In this document: one piece after another, positions 42,077-48,971 of the stretch
Layout: each line of letters opens with the position of its first letter
How positions within the stretch are numbered: the stretch's first letter is position 1
Assembly (NCBI RefSeq): GCF_003323745.1
Contig: NZ_QOIL01000028.1
Location: 44,411-108,410, forward strand
Length of the DNA: 64,000 bases
Direction of reading: 5' to 3'
Source of the DNA: Sphaerisporangium album
GTDB lineage: Bacteria; Actinomycetota; Actinomycetes; Streptosporangiales; Streptosporangiaceae
Notes under the pieces: generated by a model
Told to the model about the DNA's origin: nothing
Databases searched by the model: none
Seen by the model: the letters and a program-made list of their open reading frames with translations, nothing else
Made by a program: the position numbers and the translations under genes

Positions 42077-44009
42077 CACGCCGCCGCACCCCGAAGGCGC
42101 CGCACCGCCGCCCACGCAGGGAAACACGCCTCCCTTCCCGGAGCAGGCCGCGCTTCCGGACAACGGTGCCTCAGCGACGAGCACCACGGTCCCGACCAGC
42201 TCGACGACCGGTTGGGCGGACTCCCGCCTGCCGGGTAGTGAAGATACGGACCCTGCCGGAACGGACGAAACGGAAAGGTCCGGCCCAGCCCCGGACACGG
42301 ATCCGAAGCCCGCCCACACGCGAGGATGGACACGGACCCCGGTCCGCGAGCTGAAACGGCGCCTCGCCCGCACCCCCCTGTGGCTACGCCTCGTCGTGGG
42401 CACACTGCTGCTGGTCACGCTCGCGATCACCCTCACCGGCGGGTTCGCCGTCCAACTCCTGCGCGGCTACCTCCTCGACCGGGTGGACCGGCAACTGATG
42501 GTTCCCGCCGTGGCCAGGCGCGAGGTGGCCATTCCCGTCACCCCGCCGCCCAAGCTTCCGGACGGCCCGCGATACCCGCGGCAGTACGGCCTGTTCTACA
42601 TGGCCCTGCTCGGACCGGACGGCGCCGTCGAACGCACCCTGCAGGAGAGCCCGGACACCGACCCGCCGCGGCTGCCGCCCCTCACCCTGCGAGAGGTGCG
42701 AAGCACGTCACCCCGTCCCTTCACCGTGGGATCCGATTCCGGGGCCCGCTGGCGCGCGATCGCCGTGGAGGACGGCGACGGCACGCGCATCCGCGTGGTC
42801 GCGATCCGCCTGGACGAGATCGACGCCACCGTCACCCGCCTCGCGGTCATCGTGGCCACGGTCGGCGGCTGCGTGCTCGTCCTGCTGGGCTTCGCCTGCC
42901 ACTGGCTCGTGCGCCGCAGCCTGCGTCCCCTCGCCGAGATCGAACGCACGGCGGGCGCCATCGCCCGCGGCGACCTGTCCCGCCGCGTCCCCCTGCGCCA
43001 CCGCCGGACCGAGATGGGACGGCTCGGCAGGGCCATCAACGGCATGCTCGCCCAGATCGAGACGGCCTTCCGCGCCCGCGAGGCGTCCGAGATCGCGGCG
43101 CGCGCGTCGGAGAACGCCGCCCGCGCGTCCGAGATCACGGCCCGGGAGTCGGAGATCGCCGCCCGCGAGTCGGCCAAGGCGGCCCGCGAGTCCGCCTCCG
43201 AGGCCCGCCGGTCCGAGGAGCGCATGCGCCGCTTCATCGCCGACGCCTCCCACGAGCTGCGCACACCCCTGACCTCGATCCGCGGCTTCGCCGAGCTGTA
43301 CCGCCACGAGAAGACCCCCGACCTCGCCGAGGCCGCACGCCTCCTCCACAGGATCGAGGGCGAGGCCGCGCGCATGGGCCTCCTCGTGGACGACCTGCTC
43401 CTGCTTGCCCGGCTCGACCAGCAACGTCCCCTGGATCGCCACCCCGTCGACGTCCTCAGCCTCGCCGCGGGAGCCGTCCTGGACGCCCAGACCCTCGCCC
43501 CCGACCGCGAGATCGACCTGGTACGCCTCGACTCCGGCGAGGATGCCGTCATGGTGACCGGCGACGAGCCCCGGCTCCACCAGGTGATCGCCAACCTGGT
43601 CGGCAACGTCCTGCGCCACACCCCGCCCGGCACCCCGTTCCGCGTGGGCGTGGGCACCGTGGACGGCCGGGTCGTGATCGAGGTGGCGGACGAGGGCCCC
43701 GGCCTGCCCTCCGACGCCGCCGACCGCGTCTTCGAACGCTTCTACCGCGCCGACCCGGCCCGCACCCGCAGCGAATCCGGCGGCACCGGCCTCGGCCTCT
43801 CCATAGCCGCCGCCCTCGTCCAGGCCCACGACGGCACGATCGCCGTGAAAAGCGCCCCAGGCCACGGCGCCACCTTCCGCATCACCCTTCCCGGCGCCGC
43901 TCACCTTCCCGAAGGTGAATCGGGCTATGCGGTGGATCGGGGACCACAGGTCGATGACCGAGTGTTTGGTGGACACAGCATTACCCGGCGTGGGTGGTGG
44001 GAGGCCTGA
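41955..44009 (+). CDS. Two-component sensor histidine kinase with expanded signalling helix
   Basis: The kinase has TM1 (LVVGTLLLVTLAITLTGG), an extracytoplasmic sensor, TM2 (VIVATVGGCVLVLLGF), HAMP, an unusually long heptad helix, HisKA (FIADASHELRTPLTSIRGFA) and HATPase (NLVGNVLRH, DEGPGL, GTGLGLSIA). The start is uncertain. The only conventional start before TM1 is GTG at 41955, which would overlap the regulator gene by 122 nt and add ~135 residues of disordered N-terminus. No ATG/GTG/TTG in this frame follows the regulator stop until inside TM1. The C-terminal ~30 residues past the ATPase domain look unstructured. The partner is the preceding regulator. Confidence 0.88.
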   Translation: MTATSSSRTSPTSGARSTLWNRGSSTHSGGWATSYAHHATDTPPHPEGAAPPPTQGNTPPFPEQAALPDNGASATSTTVPTSSTTGWADSRLPGSEDTDPAGTDETERSGPAPDTDPKPAHTRGWTRTPVRELKRRLARTPLWLRLVVGTLLLVTLAITLTGGFAVQLLRGYLLDRVDRQLMVPAVARREVAIPVTPPPKLPDGPRYPRQYGLFYMALLGPDGAVERTLQESPDTDPPRLPPLTLREVRSTSPRPFTVGSDSGARWRAIAVEDGDGTRIRVVAIRLDEIDATVTRLAVIVATVGGCVLVLLGFACHWLVRRSLRPLAEIERTAGAIARGDLSRRVPLRHRRTEMGRLGRAINGMLAQIETAFRAREASEIAARASENAARASEITARESEIAARESAKAARESASEARRSEERMRRFIADASHELRTPLTSIRGFAELYRHEKTPDLAEAARLLHRIEGEAARMGLLVDDLLLLARLDQQRPLDRHPVDVLSLAAGAVLDAQTLAPDREIDLVRLDSGEDAVMVTGDEPRLHQVIANLVGNVLRHTPPGTPFRVGVGTVDGRVVIEVADEGPGLPSDAADRVFERFYRADPARTRSESGGTGLGLSIAAALVQAHDGTIAVKSAPGHGATFRITLPGAAHLPEGESGYAVDRGPQVDDRVFGGHSITRRGWWEA
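43078..43227 (+). repeat. 21-bp tandem repeat encoding a heptad helix
   Basis: About seven consecutive seven-residue units (ASEIAAR, ASENAAR, ASEITAR, ESEIAAR, ESAKAAR, ESASEAR, RSEERMR) lie between HAMP and HisKA. The paralogous kinase at 31621 has only about two such units. The period fits a coiled coil exactly. Confidence 0.9.
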
Positions 44010-44031
44010 CGGGCGGCATAGCGTCGCAGAC

Positions 44032-44271
44032 ATGGCCGTTGAGCTTACGCAGATTCTCTCTCGTGAGGTGGTGGCGGGTGTCGCCACGATGGACGTGCCC
44101 ACGGAAGAGGGGACGATCAGCGCGCGCATGGTCGTGCAGGACATCACCGGGATCGACCGGGAAACCGGCCAGGACCGCAGGCTCCTGATCATCTTCGATC
44201 CGGACGGGGTCGAGGCGATGGCCGACGCCCTGCGCCAGGCGGCGGCGAAGGCGAAGGCCCCGGAATCCTGA
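44032..44271 (+). CDS. Small conserved hypothetical protein
   Basis: This 79-residue acidic protein reads VELTQILSREVVAGVATMDV, then a beta-rich middle (GTISARMVVQDITG, RRLLIIFDPDG) and a C-terminal helix (VEAMADALRQAAAKAKA). It has no membrane segment. I do not recognise a named family. ATG at 44032 lies 22 bp past the kinase stop. Confidence 0.65.
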   Translation: MAVELTQILSREVVAGVATMDVPTEEGTISARMVVQDITGIDRETGQDRRLLIIFDPDGVEAMADALRQAAAKAKAPES

Positions 44272-44348
44272 GGCGGTCGGGGGTCCAGGGTCGGCGAACT
44301 CCGGCAGGCGGTCGTGGGTGTGCGGGAACGATGGCTCGGGGAGGCGCT

Positions 44349-44699
44349 ATGGCGGTGAGGCTGAATCAGCGGGCGTTCGACCATGCCAAGAGCCTGGTCA
44401 AGGAAAAGCGCGTCGTGCTGGATCAGATGGACGCCTGGAGCGAACATCAGCCGTCGGCGGACCAGGAGAACAAGTTCATCGAGGAACACGGATTCGGTGA
44501 GTACGGCAGGTGGTACCTGGGCGTGGACGACGAGCACGGCGAGGAGACCAAGGGACACTACAAATTCCCCTACGGGGATTTCCAGAAGGTGCACCGGTGT
44601 GGCGTCATCGCCGCGGAGGTACGGGCCGGTCAGCGGAAGTACTTCGACATCGAGACCGCGGCGGCTCACCTCCATGGAATGTTGGACGAGCTGATGTGA
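44349..44699 (+). CDS. Conserved actinobacterial hypothetical protein
   Basis: This 116-residue protein contains AWSEHQPSADQENKFIEEHG and GRWYLGVDDEHGEETKGHYK, a pattern I recall from many Streptomyces and Streptosporangiaceae genomes. It is soluble and rich in His/Glu/Lys, with no known function. ATG at 44349 follows GGGGAGG. The 190 bp between its stop and the toxin gene hold no visible gene. Confidence 0.8.
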   Translation: MAVRLNQRAFDHAKSLVKEKRVVLDQMDAWSEHQPSADQENKFIEEHGFGEYGRWYLGVDDEHGEETKGHYKFPYGDFQKVHRCGVIAAEVRAGQRKYFDIETAAAHLHGMLDELM

Positions 44700-44889
44700 C
44701 CGCCGATCTCACGGCAATCGCGAATGAGCGCCACGGGCGTTCCCGAACGCCGGCGACGTCACCTTCACGCCCGCCACGTTCCGAGCCGGATCCCGGGGTG
44801 CGGCGTACGCTCCGGCCACACGGCCCCCGTCGCGTCCACCACCCACGTCAGCCCCTGAAGACTGTTGACATAGTGACGGGAACGATGGT

Positions 44890-45219
44890 CTACAGCGCGA
44901 GCGCGTGGCGCAGGCCTTGGCCGATGCGGACCATCGTTTGCAGGCTCAGGCCTCCCAGGTCACGTCGCAGATCTTCGGCGAAGAGGATCACGATGTCATC
45001 GCAGAGCACTCGTCCGACCAGTGGGTCTTCGGTGGTCAGTTCGATGATGCTCGGCAGGGGTGGTTTGGGTGACGTGGTGATCCGGACGGCGAGGTAGCTT
45101 GGCAGCGCCCGATTGCGGGCGTTGTTGCTGACGATGACGTACGGCTTCTCACCGTACTCCTCACCGAGGTCGGCCATGAAGACGCGACCACGCAGGGGGT
45201 ATGCGCTGTTCGGTGGCAT
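44890..45219 (-). CDS. MazF/PemK-type toxin (mRNA interferase-like)
   Basis: This 109-residue protein has the MazF/PemK SH3-like fold signatures: RGRVFMADLGEEYGEKPYVI as first strands, then SNNARNRALPSYLAVRITTS, and VLCDDIVILFAEDL, where family members have the conserved D-x-I-x-x-I. RGR replaces the usual RGE/GDI entry. It would be an endoribonuclease toxin held by the product of the preceding gene, whose stop overlaps its ATG by one base. Confidence 0.82.
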   Translation of the reverse strand: MPPNSAYPLRGRVFMADLGEEYGEKPYVIVSNNARNRALPSYLAVRITTSPKPPLPSIIELTTEDPLVGRVLCDDIVILFAEDLRRDLGGLSLQTMVRIGQGLRHALAL

Positions 45220-45515
45220 CAGTCAGCAGCGACCTCGGCGGTACGGCGACGTGCCGCGCGTCTGAAGGCGTGGTCCTCGTCGTCATGAGCGGCGGCAAGG
45301 GCCGCGTAGCCGGTCGCCATGACCTCCTCCAGGACGGCATTGCGCGCTACGTCGATCAGCGTGTGGAGAGCCGCTGAGGTGGATGTCTCCGGGCTGAGTG
45401 TCTGACCTGCCAAGGCCTGGACGGCCACGTTCTCGGGCGTTCCGGGGGTGCGGATGGCTTCCAACAGTTCTCTGTCCTGCTCGGTCAGGGGAACGGGCGC
45501 GCGACTACTAGTCAT
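45219..45515 (-). CDS. Antitoxin partner of the MazF-type toxin
   Basis: This 98-residue protein is placed directly upstream of the toxin with a one-base overlap, the typical antitoxin-first order. It is mostly helical (LTEQDRELLEAIRTPGTPE, AALHTLIDVARNAVLEEVM) and ends in a charged tail (AFRRAARRRTAEVAAD) suited to wrapping a toxin. ATG at 45515 is preferred to upstream codons because the palindrome ATGTTGCAACAT lies just before it. No classic DNA-binding motif is obvious. Confidence 0.75.
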   Translation of the reverse strand: MTSSRAPVPLTEQDRELLEAIRTPGTPENVAVQALAGQTLSPETSTSAALHTLIDVARNAVLEEVMATGYAALAAAHDDEDHAFRRAARRRTAEVAAD

Positions 45516-45521
45516 AACCCT

Positions 45522-45533
45522 ATGTTGCAACAT
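45522..45533 (-). promoter_or_regulatory. Palindrome ahead of the toxin/antitoxin operon
   Basis: The perfect 12-bp palindrome ATGTTGCAACAT ends 7 bp before the antitoxin start. It is the likely site for autoregulation by the antitoxin-toxin complex. Confidence 0.55.
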
Positions 45534-45622
45534 GTGTCGCAAAGGATGCTACAGCAGGTGCGACATCGTCGATGCTCGAATGAGTGATGAACGCCTGGCC
45601 CTCGACCGTAGAGACATCGAGG

Positions 45623-46285
45623 CGCCTCCGCCAAGTTGGTGAGGATCAACACCGCGGTGGCGGGGGGCCTCGCGGCGCCGATCAACTCCACGACCAGACG
45701 GTTCGGCCCGCCTCCTCCACAGGATCGAGGGCGAGGCCGCCCGCATGGGCATCCTGGTGGACGACCTGCTCCTGCTTGCCCGGCTCGACCAGCAACGTCC
45801 CCTGGATCGGCCACCCCGTCGACGTCCTCAGCCTCGCCGCGGGAGCCGTCCTGGACGCCCAGACCCTCGCCCCTGACCGCGAGATCGACCTGGTACGCCT
45901 CGACTCGGGCGACGACCCGTCATGGTGGACCGGCGACGAGCCCCGGCTCCACCAGGTGATCGCCAACCTGGTCGGCAACGTCCTGCGCCACACCCCCCCG
46001 GGCACGCCGTTCCGCGTGGGCGTGGGCACCGTGGACGGCCAGGTCGTGATCGAGGTGGCGGACGAGGGCCCCGGCCTGCCCCCCGATACCGCCGACCGCG
46101 TCTTCGAACGCTTCTACCGCGCCGACCCGGCCCGCACCCGCGGCGAATCCGGCGGCACCGGCCTCGGCCTCTCCATAGCCGCCGCCCTCACCGAAGCCCA
46201 CGACGGCACCATCACCGCGAACTCCACCCCCGGCCAAGGCGCCACCTTCCGCATCCACCTCCCTACCTCACCGAACAGCGCGTAG
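45623..46285 (+). pseudogene. Mosaic pseudogene: protease fragment joined to histidine-kinase fragment
   Basis: Bases 45623-45696 match the protease gene around 48255-48345 (AKLVRINTAVAG ... PINSTTR). From 45709 to about 46260 the DNA is nearly identical to 43340-43900 of the adjacent kinase gene, from the HisKA second helix through the ATPase domain. One extra G near 45809 (ggatcGGcca against ggatcGcca) breaks the frame between the two halves. There is no start, sensor, or phospho-His. It is a recombination scar from duplicated material. Confidence 0.85.
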
Positions 46286-46348
46286 CGTCCGCCTCGAAAC
46301 GGTCCGGCCGATCGGTGACCACAGGCGACCCGGACCCCTGTCGCTTTC

Positions 46349-46720
46349 TTACGTCAGGACCGTCGTGCGGGACGTCAGGGCCGCTTGGACGATGCGGAGG
46401 GCCTCGTTCGTGTCGATGCCGACGCTGGTGGTGATGGCGGCGTAGTCGGCGGCGGCGCGGCGTGCGCGTTCGCGTCCCTCTTCGCCGGAGGCCGTGACGA
46501 ACGAGCCCGCCCGCCCGCGGGTCTCGATGAGCCCCGCCTCCTCCAGCTCCCGGTACGCCCTGCCGACCGTGTTGACGGCCAGGCCGAGGTCGGCCGCGAG
46601 GTGGCGGATCGTCGGCAGCCGGGTGCCCACGGCCAGCGTGTGGTCCTGGATCTGCCTGGCGAGCTGGGCGCGCAGTTGCTCGAACGGCGGGACGGGCGAG
46701 CCCGCCTCAATGATGATCAT
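46349..46720 (-). CDS. GntR-family regulator (YtrA-type)
   Basis: This 123-residue protein has a GntR winged helix (FEQLRAQLARQIQDHTLAVG, LPTIRHLAADLGLAVNTVGR, ELEEAGLIETRGRAGSFV) and only a short C-terminal helix instead of a large ligand domain, the YtrA subfamily layout. ATG at 46720 overlaps the stop of the membrane-protein gene (ATGA), so the two form an operon. It probably autoregulates this unit. Confidence 0.9.
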   Translation of the reverse strand: MIIIEAGSPVPPFEQLRAQLARQIQDHTLAVGTRLPTIRHLAADLGLAVNTVGRAYRELEEAGLIETRGRAGSFVTASGEEGRERARRAAADYAAITTSVGIDTNEALRIVQAALTSRTTVLT

Positions 46721-47550
46721 CGGGCGCTCATGGCTCGCCGCGCCACCGCCGCGCCCGGCGGCGTCCTCGCCTGGATCGCGGCGCACGTGACCAGGCCGGC
46801 GACCACGAAGACGAGCGAGGCCCCGTTCCACCACCCGGGCGCGGACCCGAACAGCAACACCACGGGCAGCGCCCAGAGCACGGTGGGCGTGGCGAGCTCG
46901 CGCGCGTCCTCGACGCGCATGATGACGTCGGCGGTCAGCGAGGTCTCGTCCTCGGCCACGACCGGGCGCGCCAGCAGGTCACGCAGTTGCAGGGCGACCC
47001 CGGCGCCCACCCCGAACAGGCCCACCAGCAGGACGAAGGCCGCGTACCGCACGGTGGAGTCCTGGACGGTCAGGGCGCTCAGCGCCAGCGCCGCCGCGCC
47101 GGCGAACGTGGCGGACGCGAACAGGGCGTACGGCCGGCCGAGCACGGCTCGCCAGCCGGGCTGGACCGGGTGGGCCGCGCGTCGTCGCAACGCGTGTCCG
47201 GCACGCCGGTCGACGCGCCGCACCCACCGGCCGAGCAGCGCCTGGACCAGCAGCAGCCCGGCCGTCAACGCCGTCAGGAGCAGCAACGGCATCGGGCGGT
47301 GCGGCTCGTACCCGCCGAACGCAGAGGTGCTGAGCCGGTCGTAGGCCTGCGCGAGCGCGGCGGCGATGATCAACGCGGCCAGGACGAGGCGATCGGCCCG
47401 GCGCGCACGTCGCCGTACCGCCAGGCGCGTGGCCAGCAGCGGTGTCGGCGGGGCATCGGCCATGCCGTGCCGGGCCAGCCACACGCCCGCTTGGTGAAGA
47501 TCCTCCGCCCGCGCCGACGGCTCGGCGTCCGATAACGGTCCACTCGGCAT
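46717..47550 (-). CDS. Multi-span membrane protein, function unknown
   Basis: This 277-residue protein starts at ATG 47550, preceded by AAGGAGGGG. About six hydrophobic helices are visible in hairpin pairs (LVLAALIIAAALAQAY; LLLLTALTAGLLLVQALLG; YALFASATFAGAAALAL; FVLLVGLFGVGAGVAL; TVLWALPVVLLFG; LVFVVAGLVTCAAI). The layout resembles the integral membrane partners of YtrA-type GntR regulators. Upstream, CTTTGTC (47572-47578) and GACAAAG (47603-47609) form a widely spaced inverted repeat that may be the operator. Confidence 0.75.
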   Translation of the reverse strand: MPSGPLSDAEPSARAEDLHQAGVWLARHGMADAPPTPLLATRLAVRRRARRADRLVLAALIIAAALAQAYDRLSTSAFGGYEPHRPMPLLLLTALTAGLLLVQALLGRWVRRVDRRAGHALRRRAAHPVQPGWRAVLGRPYALFASATFAGAAALALSALTVQDSTVRYAAFVLLVGLFGVGAGVALQLRDLLARPVVAEDETSLTADVIMRVEDARELATPTVLWALPVVLLFGSAPGWWNGASLVFVVAGLVTCAAIQARTPPGAAVARRAMSAR

Positions 47551-47769
47551 GACCCCTCCTTGTGTCGTAAGCTTTGTCTCAACATGGTGCGTCATAGATT
47601 GCGACAAAGTCAACGCCTGGAGACGCGCCTACGGCGGTCCGTATCGATCTCGAGACGCCCGGAGGATTGTGCGTCTCCGTCCCTCGCGGTGCGGGCACGG
47701 GAACATTACGTGCACATCGGTGATTGAGGTGTAATGATGTAAGCATCGAATCGCCCAGGGAGGTCCCCC

Positions 47770-48684
47770 ATGGCGCTTGACGCCTACTCCCAGATCGTCT
47801 CGTCGGTCGCCGCCGCGCTCACCCCCAAGGTCGCCAGCGTGCGGGCGGGACGGGGGAGCGGGTCGGCCGTGCTGTTCACCGACGACGGCTTTCTGCTCAC
47901 CAACGCCCACGTCGTCAACGGAACCTCGACCGGGACGGTCGCCTTCGCCGACGGCACCTCCGCCGGATTCACGCTGGTCGGCGCGGACCCGTTGTCCGAC
48001 CTGGCCGTGATCCGCGCCAACGGGCCCACGCCCGAGCCCGCCGAGCTGGGGGACAGCGACGGGCTGGTCGTCGGCCAGCTCGTGGTCGCGGTGGGCAACC
48101 CCCTCGGGCTGGCGGGGTCGGTGACGGCCGGGGTGGTCTCGGCGCTCGGGCGCTCGCTGCCCGCCCGGTCGGGGTCGGCCGTGCGCCTCATCGAGGACGT
48201 CATCCAGACCGACGCGGCCCTCAACCCGGGCAACTCCGGCGGCGCGCTCGCCGACGCCTCCGCCAAGGTGGTGGGCATCAACACCGCCGTGGCCGGGGTC
48301 GGGCTGGGCCTGGCGGTGCCGATCAACTCCACCACCAGGGGCATCGTGGCCGCGCTCATGAGAGACGGCCGGGTACGGCGTGCGTACCTGGGCCTGGTCA
48401 CGACGCCCGCGCCGCTGCCGCCGCAGGTCCGCGAGCGGGTCGGGCAGTCGTCCGCCCTGCGCGTCAGCGAGGTCGTCTCCGGCTCACCCGCGGCCAAGGC
48501 GGGCCTACGGGTCGGCGACCTGGTGCTCACGGCCGCCCGCCGCCCGGTCTCCGACGCCCAGGCGTTGCAACGCCTCATGTTCGCCGACGCGATCGGACGG
48601 CCCCTGCCCATCACGGTCCTCCGCAACGGAGCCCTGGTCGACGTCATCACCGAACCGGTGGAACTCGGCCCGCTGACGGTGTGA
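47770..48684 (+). CDS. HtrA/DegP-like trypsin-fold serine protease with PDZ domain
   Basis: This 304-residue protein carries the catalytic triad His47 (LLTNAHVV), Asp77 (LSDLAVIR) and Ser156 (LNPGNSGGAL), then a C-terminal PDZ domain (VSEVVSGSPAAKAGLRVGDL). Unlike most HtrA proteins it has no signal peptide or membrane anchor, because the protease domain begins within 15 residues of the ATG. It is therefore probably cytoplasmic. ATG at 47770 has GGGAGG upstream. Fragments of a related gene occur at 45623 and 50958. Confidence 0.92.
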   Translation: MALDAYSQIVSSVAAALTPKVASVRAGRGSGSAVLFTDDGFLLTNAHVVNGTSTGTVAFADGTSAGFTLVGADPLSDLAVIRANGPTPEPAELGDSDGLVVGQLVVAVGNPLGLAGSVTAGVVSALGRSLPARSGSAVRLIEDVIQTDAALNPGNSGGALADASAKVVGINTAVAGVGLGLAVPINSTTRGIVAALMRDGRVRRAYLGLVTTPAPLPPQVRERVGQSSALRVSEVVSGSPAAKAGLRVGDLVLTAARRPVSDAQALQRLMFADAIGRPLPITVLRNGALVDVITEPVELGPLTV

Positions 48685-48718
48685 TCACGCCCCTTCGAGC
48701 TCTCTTTCGGGCTTGGCC

Positions 48719-48753
48719 GTGAGCATCGCCTGCCCGCTGTAGGCGATGCTCAC
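48719..48753 (+). terminator. Terminator after the protease gene
   Basis: Perfect 13-bp arms (48719-48731 and 48741-48753) with a 9-nt loop begin 35 bp after the protease stop. The remaining 218 bp to the end of the convergent ATPase-nuclease gene hold no credible gene. Confidence 0.8.
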
Positions 48754-48971
48754 CCGAGAACTCACCGCCATCGCGCCCATGGCCCTTTCCGCCGGCTTCG
48801 CGCTGGCCGTCAGCGACACTCGTATTCCCAGGCGGTGCGAAGCACCCTGTAGACGTGGGTTCGTGGGAAGTTCACGCTGCTGGAACCTCAAATGCGACCG
48901 CCTCATCTCACAGGCGAGCCGCGTGAAAAGATCTGCTCGGTTATCGCAGACTGCAGGGTCCGTGGCTCGGG

